Shown: positions 28,306-38,825 of the stretch, piece by piece
How the letters are laid out: every line of letters begins with the position of its first letter
Numbering within the stretch: the stretch's first letter is position 1
Source of the DNA: Pseudomonas triclosanedens
GTDB taxonomy: Bacteria; Pseudomonadota; Gammaproteobacteria; Pseudomonadales; Pseudomonadaceae
Reading direction: 5' to 3'
NCBI RefSeq assembly: GCF_026686735.1
Contig: NZ_CP113432.1
Coordinates: forward strand, 2,345,001-2,409,000
Length of the DNA: 64,000 nt
Notes under the pieces: model-generated
Database searches by the model: none
What the model was told of the DNA's origin: nothing
Seen by the model: the letters and a program-made list of their open reading frames with translations, nothing else
Made by a program: the position numbers and the translations under genes

Positions 28306-30375
28306 ATGAATGCGCGTACCCAGGATCTCGCCTTGAAGACCCCGTCCAGAGGCGTTGAAAAGCGCCCGACCACAGCTTTTTCCGCGTTGTGGAAACCGGC
28401 GCTGGTGCAGGCTTTCGTCAAGCTCGACCCACGCCAGTTGCAACGTTCGCCGGTGATGCTGGTGGTGGCCCTGACCGCGGTGCTGACCACCGTGCTTTGC
28501 ATGGTGGGTGGCGAGTCGGTGCCGACCTTCGTGGCGGTGCAGATCGCCATCTGGCTGTGGTTCACCGTACTCTTCGCCAACTTCGCCGAAGCCCTCGCCG
28601 AAGGTCGTGGCAAGGCTCGCGCCGACAGCCTCAAGGCCGGCACCCAGGGGTTGCAGGCGTTGCGTCGTACCGCCAGCGGTAACTTCGAGAAGGTTGCTGC
28701 CAGCAGCCTGCGCAAGGGGGATGTGGTGCGTGTCGAGGCCGGCGAGCTGATTCCCGGCGACGGCGAGGTGATCGAAGGCGTGGCGGCGGTCAACGAAGCT
28801 GCCATCACCGGCGAGTCCGCGCCGGTGATCCGCGAATCAGGCGGTGACCGCTCGGCGGTGACCGGCAACACCCGGCTGGTCTCCGACTGGCTGCTGGTGA
28901 AGATCACCGCCAACCCCGGCGAGTCGACCCTCGACCGTATGATCGCCCTGGTGGAAGGCGCCAAGCGGCAGAAGACTCCCAACGAAGTGGCGCTGGACAT
29001 CCTGCTGATCGGCCTGACCCTGATCTTCCTGCTGGTGGTCGTCACCCTGAAACCCTTTGCCCTGTTCGCCGGCGGAACCCTGCCGTTGGTGTTCCTGGTG
29101 GCCCTGCTGGTGACCCTGATCCCGACCACCATCGGCGGCCTGCTGTCGGCCATCGGTATTGCAGGCATGGACCGCCTGGTGCGTCTGAACGTGATCGCCA
29201 AGTCCGGGCGCGCCGTGGAGGCGGCCGGTGACGTGCATGTGCTGATGCTCGACAAGACCGGCACCATTACCTTCGGCAACCGCCGTTGCAGTGCGCTGCA
29301 CACCGCTCCCGGCGTGCAGCCGCTGGAGCTGGCCGAGGGCGCGTTCCTCGCCTCGCTGGCCGACGACACCCCCGAGGGCAAGTCCATCGTCGAGTTCCTC
29401 CGCGCGCAGATCATCCTGCCGGAACCTGACCGCAACCGCGTAACCCCGGTGGCCTTCAGCGCCGAAACGCGCCTGTCGGGCATCGACTTCGACGGCCACG
29501 TCTATCGCAAGGGCGCCGTGGACGCCGCGCTGGCCTTCGTCGGGCTGGACCGTACGCAGATGCCGGAGAGCCTGGCCAAGGAGATCGAGCGCATCGCCCA
29601 GAGCGGCGGTACTCCGCTGCTGGTGGTGGCCGACGGCAGGCTGTTGGGCGCCATCCACCTGAAGGACGTGGTCAAGCCGGGCATTCGCGAGCGCTTCGCG
29701 GAGCTGCGCCGCATGGGCATCCGCACCGTGATGGTGACCGGCGACAACCCGCTGACCGCCGCTGCCATCGCCGCAGAAGCGGGCGTGGACGACGTGATCG
29801 CCGAGGCCACGCCGGAGAAGAAGCTGGCGCGCATCCGCCAGGAGCAGGGCGAAGGCCGCATGGTTGCCATGTGCGGCGACGGCGCCAACGATGCTCCGGC
29901 ACTCGCGCAGGCCGACGTCGGCATGGCCATGAACGACGGCACCCAGGCCGCCCGCGAGGCTGCCAACCTGGTGGACCTGGACAGTGACCCGACCAAGCTG
30001 CTGGACGTGGTGCAGGTGGGCAAGGAGCTGCTGGTGACTCGTGGCGCGCTGACCACCTTCTCGGTGGCCAACGACGTGGCCAAGTACTTCGCCATCCTGC
30101 CCGCGCTGTTCGCCGGCATCTATCCGCAGCTTGGCGTACTCAACGTGATGAAGCTGGCCAGCCCGCAGAGCGCGATCCTTTCGGCCATCGTTTTCAACGC
30201 GCTGATCATCGTCGCGCTGATCCCCCTGGCGTTGCGGGGCGTGCGCGTGCAGGCCAGCGACGCCTCGCACCTGCTGCGGCGCAATCTGCTGATCTACGGC
30301 GTGGGCGGGATCGTCGCGCCCTTCGTGGGGATCAAGCTGATCGATCTGCTGCTGGTTGCCGTCGGACTGGCCTGA
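28306..30375 (+). CDS. kdpB: K+-transporting ATPase subunit B (P-type ATPase)
   Basis: KdpB (689 residues) hydrolyses ATP to drive K+ uptake. The P-type motifs are complete: TGES near 168-171, whose Ser is the inhibitory phosphorylation site in E. coli, the phosphorylation Asp316 in [31 protein letters not shown] and [24 protein letters not shown] precedes the ATG. kdpC follows, but after an unusual 171-bp spacer. Confidence 0.98.
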   Translation: MNARTQDLALKTPSRGVEKRPTTAFSALWKPALVQAFVKLDPRQLQRSPVMLVVALTAVLTTVLCMVGGESVPTFVAVQIAIWLWFTVLFANFAEALAEGRGKARADSLKAGTQGLQALRRTASGNFEKVAASSLRKGDVVRVEAGELIPGDGEVIEGVAAVNEAAITGESAPVIRESGGDRSAVTGNTRLVSDWLLVKITANPGESTLDRMIALVEGAKRQKTPNEVALDILLIGLTLIFLLVVVTLKPFALFAGGTLPLVFLVALLVTLIPTTIGGLLSAIGIAGMDRLVRLNVIAKSGRAVEAAGDVHVLMLDKTGTITFGNRRCSALHTAPGVQPLELAEGAFLASLADDTPEGKSIVEFLRAQIILPEPDRNRVTPVAFSAETRLSGIDFDGHVYRKGAVDAALAFVGLDRTQMPESLAKEIERIAQSGGTPLLVVADGRLLGAIHLKDVVKPGIRERFAELRRMGIRTVMVTGDNPLTAAAIAAEAGVDDVIAEATPEKKLARIRQEQGEGRMVAMCGDGANDAPALAQADVGMAMNDGTQAAREAANLVDLDSDPTKLLDVVQVGKELLVTRGALTTFSVANDVAKYFAILPALFAGIYPQLGVLNVMKLASPQSAILSAIVFNALIIVALIPLALRGVRVQASDASHLLRRNLLIYGVGGIVAPFVGIKLIDLLLVAVGLA

Positions 30376-30546
30376 CGCTCCCGGCTGGTTGGCCGGCTCT
30401 CCGCAGGCTGGCGTGGAGCGAAGCGATAAACAACCGGACCACGCCGGGCGCCGCTGCGCCCGGTGTGCGAACTGCCCGCCCTCCCTCCGGGGATGGCAGG
30501 GGCGAGGGAAAGCCCTCGCTCCGAATCCAACAGAGGAACACCGAAC
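30376..30546. repeat. kdpB-kdpC spacer with hairpins and dispersed repeat pieces
   Basis: This gap in an operon is 171 bp instead of the usual short spacing. It contains GGCGTGGAGCGA (30410-30421), also present at 15644-15655 in another intergenic gap, and GGCAGGGGCGAGGG (30495-30508), repeated at 31149-31162 between kdpC and kdpD. Hairpins CCGGGCG/CGCCCGG and GCGAGGG/CCCTCGC are perfect. No gene is seen. It looks like inserted REP-type sequence. Confidence 0.55.
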
Positions 30547-31095
30547 ATGCTCAAGTACCTCCGTCCCGCCCTCGCATCGCTGGCCTTGCTCAGCCTGCTT
30601 ACCGGCGTCGTCTACCCACTGGCCGTCACCGCCATCGCCCAGGTCGCTTTCCACGACCAGGCCAATGGCAGCCTGGTGCGCGATGACCAGGGCAATGTGC
30701 GTGGCTCGGCGCTGATCGCGCAGAAGTTCGATGGCGCCCAATGGTTCCATTCGCGGCCCTCGGCGGGTGACTTCGCCACCGTTTCCAGCAGCGCCAGCAA
30801 CCTGGCCCCCGGCAACCCGGCGCTGGTCGAGCGCATCGCCAAGGACGCCGAGGCGGTTCGCATAGGCGACTCTCCGGTGCCGCTGGCGCTGGTCACCACT
30901 TCCGCCAGCGGCCTCGACCCGCAGTTGCCGCCAGCCGCCGCGCTGTACCAGGTACCGCGTATCGCCCTGGAGCGCGGCGTACCGGCTGCCAGCCTGGAGA
31001 AGCTGGTGGAGGCTCACACCGAGCGGCCGCTGGTAGGCCCGGCGGTGGTCAACGTGCTGGCGCTTAACATGGCCCTGGCGAGCCTGCCTCGCTAG
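30547..31095 (+). CDS. kdpC: K+-transporting ATPase subunit C
   Basis: KdpC (182 residues) has one N-terminal TM ([20 protein letters not shown], about 4-28) and a periplasmic domain with the family motifs [49 protein letters not shown] and NVLALNMAL. It assists K+/ATP affinity in the complex. ATG 30547 gives the family start; the frame extends upstream into the repeat-like spacer without similarity. Confidence 0.97.
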   Translation: MLKYLRPALASLALLSLLTGVVYPLAVTAIAQVAFHDQANGSLVRDDQGNVRGSALIAQKFDGAQWFHSRPSAGDFATVSSSASNLAPGNPALVERIAKDAEAVRIGDSPVPLALVTTSASGLDPQLPPAAALYQVPRIALERGVPAASLEKLVEAHTERPLVGPAVVNVLALNMALASLPR

Positions 31096-31216
31096 ACTCC
31101 GCGCCAATGCACTCCAGGTGGCCGAGTCCGACCGCCTGCATGTGCGCTGGCAGGGGCGAGGGCCCGCCCGAGCTGCCATCAGAAACCAGCGCCGCCGGCG
31201 CTTCGAGGACTGTGAG

Positions 31217-33874
31217 ATGACCGACCCCAACCGCGCCGATGCCCTGCTTGCCGATCTGCCGCGCATGGGGCGCGGCCGTCTGAAGGTTTTCCTCGGCGCC
31301 GCACCGGGTGTCGGCAAGACCTACGCAATGCTGCTGGCCGCGCAGAGCCAGTTGCGCCAGGGCGTCAACTTGCGCGTCGGTATCGTCGAGACCCACGGTC
31401 GCGCGGAGACCGAGGCGCTGCTCGCCGGGCTGCCGCAGCAGGCGCTCAAGCGCACCGAGTACCGTGGCATCAGACTGGTGGAGATGGATCTCGACGGCCT
31501 GCTGGCCGACCCGCCGCAACTGGCGCTGGTGGACGAACTGGCCCACAGCAACGCCCCCGGCAGCCGTCACGCCAAGCGCTGGCAGGACATCCAGGAGCTA
31601 CTCTCGGCGGGCATTGACGTCTATACCACGGTGAACGTCCAGCACCTGGAAAGCCTCAACGACCAGGTACGCGACATTACCGGCGTGCAGGTGCGCGAGA
31701 CAGTGCCCGACTGGGTGCTGCAGGAAGCCTACGAACTTTTGCTGGTCGACCTGCCGCCGCGCGAATTGCTGGAGCGCCTGCGCGAAGGCAAGGTCTATGT
31801 TCCCGAGCAGGCGCGCGCGGCCATCGATGCCTTCTTCAGCCAAACCAACCTCACCGCGCTGCGCGAACTGGCCATGCAAACGGCGGCGGCGCGCGTCGAC
31901 GACGACCTTGCCCATCGTTATCGCCAGCAGGGCGGCGAGGCGCCTGCGGTGCGCGGACGCCTGCTGGTAGGGGTGGACGGCGAACACAATGCCGAGCGCC
32001 TGGTGCGCCACGCCAGCCGCGTCGCCGAACGCCGGCACCTGCCCTGGTCGCTGGTCCATGTCGATACCGGCGAGGCGCGCAGCGAAGAGTCGCGCATGCA
32101 GTTGCAGAGTGCCCAGCAGTTGGCCGAGCGCCTTGGCGGTGATGTGGTCGAGTTGCGCGGGGGAGAAGTGGCGCGGACCCTGATCGAACATGCCAGGGAG
32201 CGCCGCGCCAGCCTGCTGCTGGTCGGCCGTTCGCGGCAACGCTGGAATCGACGGCTGTTCGGCGGCGGGCTGGCGGCGCGATTGCTGCGCCTGGGCGACG
32301 GGCTGGAAATCAGCGTGCTCGACAGCGAGGCCGACCTCGCCCCGCCGAAACGGCGCCCCGTGGCGCATTGGCCCTGGGCCGACTACCTGCTGGCGGTGCT
32401 CGCCGCCGCGGGTGCCAGTGCCCTGGCCTGGGCGGTGGCCAGCGTACTGGAACTACCCAACATTTCCCTGGTGTTCCTCGCTGCCGTCCTGCTGGTGGCG
32501 GTGCGCAGCAGCCTGGGGCCGGCGCTGGCCTGTGCCGTGATGTCGTTCCTGGCCTACGACTTCCTGTTCATCCCACCGCATTTCTCCTTCGCCATCCAGC
32601 GCGAAGAAGATGTGCTGACTCTGCTGTTCTTCCTGCTCATGGCCGGCCTCACCGGTAACCTGGCGGCCCGCCAGCGCCGGCAGTTACAGGCGTTGCGCGA
32701 GACCCAGGAGGAAACCAGCCAGATGCTCGAACTGTCGCGCAAGCTGACTGCTGCCACCGACCGCCAGGCGGTGATGGCCGCCGCCGCGCAGCAACTGGGA
32801 GGCTGGGGTGATCTGGACATCTGCCTGCTGGGCCGCAATCACGGCGAGTGGAAGGTGGAGGGTGGGCTGCAACGCTCCCTGGAGGACCAGGAACGTGCCG
32901 CCGCCGACTGGTCATGGCAGCATGACCAGCCCGCCGGCCTGGGCACCGGTACCTTGCCGGGCGGACGCTGGTGGTGGTGGCCGCTGTCCGGCGAGGACGG
33001 CCCGCTGGCGCTGCTGGGCATCAGCCCGCGCGACGGCCAGCCGTTGCCGGGTTCGCGGCGTCGCCTGCTCGCCGCCCTCGGCCAGCCGCTGGCGCAAGCC
33101 CTGGCCCGTGCACGGTTGGCCGAAGACCTCGAAGCCGCACGCCTGCACGGCGAGACTGAACAGTTGCGCAGCGCCTTGCTGGCCTCTGTCAGCCACGATC
33201 TGCGTACGCCGCTGACCTCCATGCGTGGCGCCATCGACAGCCTGCTGGCCCTGGGCGACGCGATTCCGCCGGACGACCGCCGCGAGCTGCTGGAAGGCAC
33301 GCGCGACGAAGCCGAGCGGCTGGACCGCTACATTCAGAACCTGCTCGACATGACGCGCCTCGGACACGGCGGCCTGAAGCTGTCGCGCGACTGGGTGTCG
33401 CCCGGCGACATCGTCGGCAGCGCACTCAATCGCCTGCGCGCTGTGGTCGCCCCGTATCGGGTGGAAACCCGTGTGCCGGCCGAACTGCCGCTGCTGTATG
33501 TGCATGCGGCGCTGATCGAGCAGGCGCTGGTCAACGTGCTGGAAAACGCGGCACGTTTTTCGCCCCCGCAAGGCCGCCTGAGGGTGGCGGTGGAACAGGG
33601 CGACGGCGAGTTGCGCTTCTCGGTCGGCGACGAGGGGCCGGGCATTCCTCTGGCCGAGCGGGAGAAGATCTTCGATATGTTCTACACCGCCGCCCGTGGC
33701 GACCGCGGTGGGCAGGGCACCGGGCTGGGCCTGGCGATCTGCCAGGGCATGGTCGGCGCGCATGGCGGGCGCATCACCGTGGAAGATGGCATCGACGGGC
33801 GCGGCACTACCCTGGTCCTGCACCTGCCGCTGCAACAGCAGCCGGACCTGGAGGAACTTGATGCCGCCGGTTGA
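31217..33874 (+). CDS. kdpD: K+ sensor histidine kinase KdpD
   Basis: KdpD, 885 residues. The N-terminal KdpD domain has Walker A GAAPGVGKTYAM (about 26-37) and VDELAHSNAPGSRH; a Usp-like domain follows (about 245-370); four closely spaced TM helices lie at about 390-490; then a GAF-like part, HisKA with His660 in ASVSHDLRTPLTSM, and HATPase_c with NVLENAARFS, DEGPGIP and GTGLGLAIC. It phosphorylates KdpE on K+ limitation. ATG 31217 has GAGGAC upstream. It overlaps kdpE by 14 bp. Confidence 0.97.
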   Translation: MTDPNRADALLADLPRMGRGRLKVFLGAAPGVGKTYAMLLAAQSQLRQGVNLRVGIVETHGRAETEALLAGLPQQALKRTEYRGIRLVEMDLDGLLADPPQLALVDELAHSNAPGSRHAKRWQDIQELLSAGIDVYTTVNVQHLESLNDQVRDITGVQVRETVPDWVLQEAYELLLVDLPPRELLERLREGKVYVPEQARAAIDAFFSQTNLTALRELAMQTAAARVDDDLAHRYRQQGGEAPAVRGRLLVGVDGEHNAERLVRHASRVAERRHLPWSLVHVDTGEARSEESRMQLQSAQQLAERLGGDVVELRGGEVARTLIEHARERRASLLLVGRSRQRWNRRLFGGGLAARLLRLGDGLEISVLDSEADLAPPKRRPVAHWPWADYLLAVLAAAGASALAWAVASVLELPNISLVFLAAVLLVAVRSSLGPALACAVMSFLAYDFLFIPPHFSFAIQREEDVLTLLFFLLMAGLTGNLAARQRRQLQALRETQEETSQMLELSRKLTAATDRQAVMAAAAQQLGGWGDLDICLLGRNHGEWKVEGGLQRSLEDQERAAADWSWQHDQPAGLGTGTLPGGRWWWWPLSGEDGPLALLGISPRDGQPLPGSRRRLLAALGQPLAQALARARLAEDLEAARLHGETEQLRSALLASVSHDLRTPLTSMRGAIDSLLALGDAIPPDDRRELLEGTRDEAERLDRYIQNLLDMTRLGHGGLKLSRDWVSPGDIVGSALNRLRAVVAPYRVETRVPAELPLLYVHAALIEQALVNVLENAARFSPPQGRLRVAVEQGDGELRFSVGDEGPGIPLAEREKIFDMFYTAARGDRGGQGTGLGLAICQGMVGAHGGRITVEDGIDGRGTTLVLHLPLQQQPDLEELDAAG

Positions 33875-34610
33875 AAGGCTCAAGCTGGACGCCTGTTCCA
33901 GCCAGCCCAACGCACCGATGAACGCTAGCGCCGCCACCATTCTGGTCGTCGATGACGAGCCGCAGATCCGCAAGTTCCTGCGCATCAGCCTGAATGCCGG
34001 CGGCTACAAGGTGCTGGAAGCCGGGACCGGCGAGGAGGGCCTGGCCCAGGCTGCGCTGGGGCGCCCCGATCTCGTGGTGCTCGACCTCGGCCTGCCGGAC
34101 AAGGACGGCCAGGACGTTCTGCGCGAGTTGCGCGAGTGGTCGCAGGTGCCGGTGCTGGTGCTCTCGGTACGCGCCAGCGAGGGCGAAAAGGTGCAGGCGC
34201 TGGACGGCGGCGCCAACGACTACGTGACCAAGCCGTTCGGTATCCAGGAGTTCCTGGCTCGCGTCCGCGTGCTGCTCCGCCAGGGCGGCAGTGGCGAGAC
34301 GCAGGAGGCGGTGGTGACGGTCGGGCCTCTGAGCATCGACTTCTCCTACCGCCGCGTGTTGCTGGACGGCGCCGAAGTGGCTCTGACCCGCAAGGAGTAC
34401 GCGGTGCTCTCGACCCTGGCCCGCCACGTGGGGCGCGTGGTCACCCAGCAGCAATTGCTCAAGGACATCTGGGGCCCGACGCATACCGAAGACACGCACT
34501 ACCTGCGGGTGGTGGTCGGGCATCTGCGGCAGAAGCTCGCTGACGATCCGGCAACGCCGCGGTTCATCGTCACCGAGGCCGGTGTCGGGTACCGCTTGCG
34601 CGAAGCCTGA
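33861..34610 (+). CDS. kdpE: KDP operon response regulator KdpE
   Basis: An OmpR-family regulator: receiver with ILVVDDEPQIRKFL, phospho-acceptor Asp in LVVLDLGLPDKDG, Lys in VTKPFGIQE, and a winged-helix domain ending TEAGVGYRLRE. It activates kdpFABC. Two starts are possible. ATG 33861 (249 residues) has GGAGG 6 nt upstream and overlaps the kdpD end by 14 bp, suiting translational coupling. ATG 33918 (230 residues) matches the usual family N-terminus but has no Shine-Dalgarno sequence. The longer form is listed. Confidence 0.93.
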   Translation: MPPVERLKLDACSSQPNAPMNASAATILVVDDEPQIRKFLRISLNAGGYKVLEAGTGEEGLAQAALGRPDLVVLDLGLPDKDGQDVLRELREWSQVPVLVLSVRASEGEKVQALDGGANDYVTKPFGIQEFLARVRVLLRQGGSGETQEAVVTVGPLSIDFSYRRVLLDGAEVALTRKEYAVLSTLARHVGRVVTQQQLLKDIWGPTHTEDTHYLRVVVGHLRQKLADDPATPRFIVTEAGVGYRLREA

Positions 34611-34707
34611 TCGCTCGTCCTCCGAGGTGGTTGTGGGCCAGCTCCGATGCTTCTTGCCACCCGGGCGTGGATCCTGTCCGGGCCGCGCGCCTGGGTGGCA
34701 GCTCAAT

Positions 34708-35751
34708 TCAGTAAGGATTCTCCGCCTCATACCGGTCCAGCGTATCGCTGGCGATCTGCCGGCCCAGGGCGATGAGCTCCGGGGCCTTGTAGAACTCGAA
34801 GAAGCGGCATACGCGCTTGGGCACGTTGATCAGGATGTCCGGCGGGTAGCCGGCGATCTTGTACTGCGCCAGCGAGGTCTGCATCACCTCGAAGCTCTGG
34901 TTCACCAGCTCCAGCAGGGAAGCCGGGCTGCTGCTTTCGATCACCCGGCTGCCGCTGGCCGAACGCGGCGAGCCCTTGGCCTGGGGCGCGGCGGCGGGTT
35001 GCTGCATTTCCGGCTCGGCGGGTTCCTCGGCAAGCGCGGGAACTGGGTGGAGCAGGGCGTCGGCCAGCAGTTCCGGCGGCGTTTCGTTCTCGCCGCCCTG
35101 GCGGCGGAAGAAGCTCAGTTTGCTGCTGAGGCTGCCGATCACCGCGTCGAAGCGGCCCTTGAGCGCCGGTGGGCGCTCGATCACCGGCAGCGAGTACTGG
35201 CGCTGGTTGGTGGCGTTGAGGTTGACCGCGACGATCAGGTCAGCGTGGGTCGAGACCACCGGGACGATTGGCAGCGGGTTGAGCAGGCCGCCGTCCACCA
35301 GCATGCGCGTGCCCTGCATGACCGGGGTGAACAGGCTCGGGATCGCCGCCGAAGCGCGCATGGCCTGGTGCAGGCAGCCTTCCTGGAACCAGATCTCCTG
35401 CTGGTTGGTGAGGTCCGTGGCCACCGCCGTGTAGGGAATCGGCAGGTTCTCGATGTCGATCTCGCCGAGTATTTCGTGAATCTTGCCGAATACCCGTTCG
35501 CCACGGATGGCGCCGAGGCGGAAGCTCACGTCGAGCAGGCGCAGCACATCCAGGTAGTCGAGGCTTTCCACCCAGTCGCGGTATTCCGCGAGCTTGCCGG
35601 CGGCGTAGATGCCGCCGATCACCGAGCCCATCGAACAGCCGGCGATGCAGACGATTTCGTAGCCGCGCCGCTCGATTTCCTCGATCACGCCGATATGCGC
35701 ATAGCCGCGCGCTCCGCCGGAGCCGAGCACCAGCGCAATCTGTTTTGACAT
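34708..35751 (-). CDS. Patatin-like phospholipase (RssA-type)
   Basis: A 347-residue patatin-domain protein: oxyanion loop GSGGARG (10-16), nucleophile Ser40 in GCSMG, and catalytic Asp153 in VDGG, the Ser-Asp dyad of patatins. Length and the long C-terminal part ([25 protein letters not shown]) fit the bacterial RssA/YchK group. There is no signal peptide, so it acts in the cytosol, presumably on acyl lipids. A linker at about 235-270 is rich in Pro, Ala and Glu. AAGGGGGG lies upstream of ATG 35751; the frame is open further upstream only because it runs antisense to selD. It is divergent from selD. Confidence 0.92.
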   Translation of the reverse strand: MSKQIALVLGSGGARGYAHIGVIEEIERRGYEIVCIAGCSMGSVIGGIYAAGKLAEYRDWVESLDYLDVLRLLDVSFRLGAIRGERVFGKIHEILGEIDIENLPIPYTAVATDLTNQQEIWFQEGCLHQAMRASAAIPSLFTPVMQGTRMLVDGGLLNPLPIVPVVSTHADLIVAVNLNATNQRQYSLPVIERPPALKGRFDAVIGSLSSKLSFFRRQGGENETPPELLADALLHPVPALAEEPAEPEMQQPAAAPQAKGSPRSASGSRVIESSSPASLLELVNQSFEVMQTSLAQYKIAGYPPDILINVPKRVCRFFEFYKAPELIALGRQIASDTLDRYEAENPY

Positions 35752-35859
35752 CGGGCAATTCCCCCCTTGCGAGTCGTTTCGACGATACGCCCGCAGACAA
35801 GCCTCGCCAAGGCTGCCTTTGCTAGAATCGCCGTTTGTTTCATTCCGCCGGAGCCTGCG

Positions 35860-36894
35860 ATGAGCGAACCGATCCGCCTGACCCAGTACAGCCACGGTGC
35901 TGGCTGTGGCTGCAAGATTTCCCCAAAGGTGCTGGAGGTGATCCTCGCCGGCAGCGGCGCGCAGAACCTCGATCCGAAGCTCTGGGTTGGCAACGCCTCG
36001 CGCGATGACGCCGCTGTCTATGCCATCGATGAGGAGCGCGGCGTGGTTTCGACCACCGACTTCTTCATGCCTATCGTCGATGATCCCTTCGATTTCGGCC
36101 GCATTGCCGCCACCAACGCCATCAGCGACATCTACGCGATGGGCGGTGACCCGCTGATGGCCATCGCCATTCTCGGCTGGCCGGTGAACGTGCTGGCGCC
36201 GGAAGTCGCCCGCGATGTGATCGCCGGTGGCCGCAAGGTCTGCGACGAGGCAGGCATCCCGCTGGCCGGCGGCCATTCCATCGACGCGCCAGAGCCGATC
36301 TTCGGTCTGGCCGTCACCGGCATGGTCGAGAAGCGCTTCATGAAGCGCAACGACACCGCCACCGAAGGCTGCAAGCTGTACCTGACCAAGCCGCTGGGCA
36401 TCGGCATCCTCACCACCGCCGAGAAAAAGTCCAGGCTGCGTGCCGAGGACGTTGGCGTCGCCCGCGACTGGATGTGCACCCTGAACAAGCCCGGTGCGCG
36501 TTTCGGCAAACTGGCCGGAGTGCGCGCGATGACCGACGTGACCGGCTTCGGCCTGCTTGGCCATCTGGTCGAAATGGCCGATGGCAGCGGCCTGACCGCC
36601 CGCGTCCGGTACGACGCCGTGCCGCGCCTCGCCAGCGTCGAGTACTACCTGGAAGCCGGCTGCGTGCCTGGCGGCACCCTGCGCAATTTCGACAGTTACG
36701 GCGAGCGTATCGCGCCGCTGCCGGAGCTGCACAAGCTGCTGCTGTGCGATCCGCAGACCAGCGGCGGCCTGCTGGTGGCGGTGGAGCCGGCGGGTGAGGC
36801 GCAGTTCCTCGCCACCGCCAAGGAGCTTGGCCTGGACCTCGCGCCTATCGGCGAGCTGGTCGGTCGACAGAGTCACGCGGTCGAGGTGGCCTGA
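35860..36894 (+). CDS. selD: Selenide, water dikinase (selenophosphate synthetase)
   Basis: SelD makes selenophosphate from selenide and ATP. The 344-residue protein has the N-terminal loop GAGCGCKI, with Cys16 and Cys18 matching E. coli Cys17/Cys19, and the next Lys; this is a Cys form, not a Sec form. ATP-site motifs [23 protein letters not shown] and [10 protein letters not shown] follow. ATG 35860 has GGAG 7 nt upstream. A -10-like TAGAAT lies at 35823-35828. Its stop overlaps the selU start by one base. Confidence 0.97.
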   Translation: MSEPIRLTQYSHGAGCGCKISPKVLEVILAGSGAQNLDPKLWVGNASRDDAAVYAIDEERGVVSTTDFFMPIVDDPFDFGRIAATNAISDIYAMGGDPLMAIAILGWPVNVLAPEVARDVIAGGRKVCDEAGIPLAGGHSIDAPEPIFGLAVTGMVEKRFMKRNDTATEGCKLYLTKPLGIGILTTAEKKSRLRAEDVGVARDWMCTLNKPGARFGKLAGVRAMTDVTGFGLLGHLVEMADGSGLTARVRYDAVPRLASVEYYLEAGCVPGGTLRNFDSYGERIAPLPELHKLLLCDPQTSGGLLVAVEPAGEAQFLATAKELGLDLAPIGELVGRQSHAVEVA

Positions 36895-37994
36895 TGCGCG
36901 ACAACACCCGCCACTACCGCGAACTGTTCCTCGGCGATGTGAAGATGATGGACGTGCGCGCCCCGGTCGAATTCGGCAAGGGCGCATTCCCGCATACCGT
37001 GAACCTGCCGCTGATGAACGATGCCGAGCGGCAGAAGGTCGGCACCTGCTACAAGCAGAATGGCCAGCAGGCGGCCATCGCGCTGGGCCACGAACTGGTC
37101 TGCGGCAAGCTCAAGGCGGCGCGTATCGAGGCCTGGGCGAACTTCGCCAGGGCCAACCCGGACGGCTATCTGTACTGCTTCCGTGGCGGCCTGCGTTCGC
37201 AGATCACCCAGCAATGGCTGAAGACCGAGGCGGGCATCGACTACCCGCGTGTAGTCGGCGGCTACAAGGCGATGCGCGGCTTCCTGTACGACACCACCCG
37301 CGCCGCCGTCGAGGAGTGCCAGTTCGTGCTGGTGGGTGGCCTGACCGGCACCGGCAAGACCGAGGTGATCGCCCGGCTGTCCAACAGTCTCGACCTGGAG
37401 GGGCACGCCAACCACCGTGGCTCGGCGTTCGGCCGGCGCGCCACGCCGCAGCCGGCGCAGATCGATTTCGAGAACCGCCTGGCCATCGACATTCTGAAGA
37501 AGCGCCACGTCGGCATGGAGCAGTTCGTGCTGGAAGACGAGGGGCGCATCGTCGGCAGTTGCTCGGTGCCGCTGGAGCTGTACCAGGGCATGCAGCAGTA
37601 CCCGCTGGTGTGGCTGGACGACAGCTTCGAGCAGCGCGTGGAGCGTATCCTCAAGGACTATGTGGTGGACCTGTGCGCCGACCATCTCCAGGTGGTGGGT
37701 GAGGAGGGTGGTTTCGACGCATTTGCCACCTACCTGCGCAAGAGTCTGTCGGGCATCGTCAAGCGCCTGGGTGGCGAGCGCTACCAGCGGCTGGCGGCGA
37801 TCATGGACGCGGCGCTGGAGGAGCAGCGACGCAGCGGCGCGGTGGACCTGCACCGTGGCTGGATCGAGGGCCTGCTGGGCGAGTACTACGACCCGATGTA
37901 CGCCTTCCAGCGCCAGAGCAAGGATTCGCGCATCGAGTTCCGCGGCACCCAGGACGAAGTGGTCGAGTACCTTCGCGCTCGCGCGCAGCGCTGA
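36894..37994 (+). CDS. selU: tRNA 2-selenouridine synthase
   Basis: SelU (MnmH/YbbB) replaces sulfur of 2-thiouridine with selenium in the wobble base of Lys, Glu and Gln tRNAs, using selenophosphate from SelD. The 366-residue protein has an N-terminal rhodanese domain with Cys95 in [11 protein letters not shown] (E. coli Cys97) and a P-loop domain, [12 protein letters not shown] (about 147-158). The TGATG overlap with selD shows tight coupling: substrate maker and user in one operon. Confidence 0.97.
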   Translation: MRDNTRHYRELFLGDVKMMDVRAPVEFGKGAFPHTVNLPLMNDAERQKVGTCYKQNGQQAAIALGHELVCGKLKAARIEAWANFARANPDGYLYCFRGGLRSQITQQWLKTEAGIDYPRVVGGYKAMRGFLYDTTRAAVEECQFVLVGGLTGTGKTEVIARLSNSLDLEGHANHRGSAFGRRATPQPAQIDFENRLAIDILKKRHVGMEQFVLEDEGRIVGSCSVPLELYQGMQQYPLVWLDDSFEQRVERILKDYVVDLCADHLQVVGEEGGFDAFATYLRKSLSGIVKRLGGERYQRLAAIMDAALEEQRRSGAVDLHRGWIEGLLGEYYDPMYAFQRQSKDSRIEFRGTQDEVVEYLRARAQR

Positions 37995-38007
37995 TTCGCC
38001 GTTTCGC

Positions 38008-38463
38008 CTAGGGGGTGCGCCACAGCCCGATGTGGCGCGCCTGCGCTTGCTGTTCTTCGAACTTGTACTGGCCCCGTTCCTCGGCGCCCTGCCGGTCGGC
38101 TTGCCGCCAGCGGGCCAGGCCGACACTCAGCAGCGCGCGGCCGACGTCCAGTGTCTGGCCGCAGCCGGGGCAGTCCGCTGGCTCCACCCAGATGGCGGCG
38201 CGAGTCGTGCCGTCGGCTTCCTTCTGTGGCGCGTGCAGGCTGGCGAGCTTGCCGAGCGCGAGCTGGCGCAGAGCTTCGCTGGCGCGCTGGTCGAACGGCT
38301 CGCCGGGCGCCTCGATGCCGCGCAGGCGAACGGTCCGGGATGTGCCGTCCTCGCCCAGGCAGACGAGCTGCTCGCCATTTTCTATGGCGCGCACCGTGCA
38401 CTGCTCGTGGGCCAGCGCGGCAGCGGGAAGGGAGAACAACAGGATGGGCAGGATGAATCGCAT
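38008..38463 (-). CDS. Exported SNase-like (thermonuclease-fold) protein
   Basis: A 151-residue protein with a signal peptide (MRFILPILLFSLPAAALA, cleaved about residue 18) and a staphylococcal-nuclease-like domain: VRLRGIEAPGEPFDQRASEAL, and LARWRQADRQGAEERGQYKFEEQQAQARHIGLW at the C-terminus (partial match to the SNase end QLRKAEAEAKKEKLNIW). Compared with SNase, the metal/catalytic block D-T-P-E reads E-A-P-G and the earlier G-D-T reads G-E-Q, so catalysis is uncertain. GGAGGT lies close before ATG 38463. It is convergent with selU. Confidence 0.8.
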   Translation of the reverse strand: MRFILPILLFSLPAAALAHEQCTVRAIENGEQLVCLGEDGTSRTVRLRGIEAPGEPFDQRASEALRQLALGKLASLHAPQKEADGTTRAAIWVEPADCPGCGQTLDVGRALLSVGLARWRQADRQGAEERGQYKFEEQQAQARHIGLWRTP

Positions 38464-38825
38464 GGGACCTCCGGTGAGCGCCGCCAGCATAACTGCCGGC
38501 GGCCGCTCACGGCGTCCGTGACATCAACGGTTACTGGATCGGGCGCATCACCTCTTCGCTGTAGTGCCCACTCGCGGCGACGCCCAAGAGGAAGATCGCA
38601 TCCAGTTCCGCCGTGTCGAGCTCCAGAGCCACGGGCAATAGAGGCGCGGCGTACCCGTGGGCAAGTTCGCTGCAGACCCGAAGAAATCCGCTGCAGGAAG
38701 CCGCAGCCGAATATCCCGAGTAATCCACTCAGGCAAGTCGTGCTAGGATTTGCGCCCGGCCCCGATTCCTCCGGCGGCGCTGGCATTCCGCTGGCGCAGC
38801 CACCCCTCATAGAAGGATCCAAGCA
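38464..38825. other. 362-bp gap upstream of tpx with a coding-like remnant
   Basis: No complete gene is seen. A minus-strand frame (38531-38728) ends ELDTAELDAIFLLGVAASGH and has the G/C-rich third positions of real Pseudomonas genes, but it has only a GTG start without a Shine-Dalgarno sequence, so it may be the tail of a decayed gene. TAGGAT at 38744-38749 may be the tpx -10; no good -35 was found. Confidence 0.5.

Noticed and set aside
28837..31317. 826-residue minus-strand frame across kdpB-kdpC
   Set aside because: Low-complexity His/Gln/Arg-rich translation typical of an antisense frame; the plus strand is kdp.
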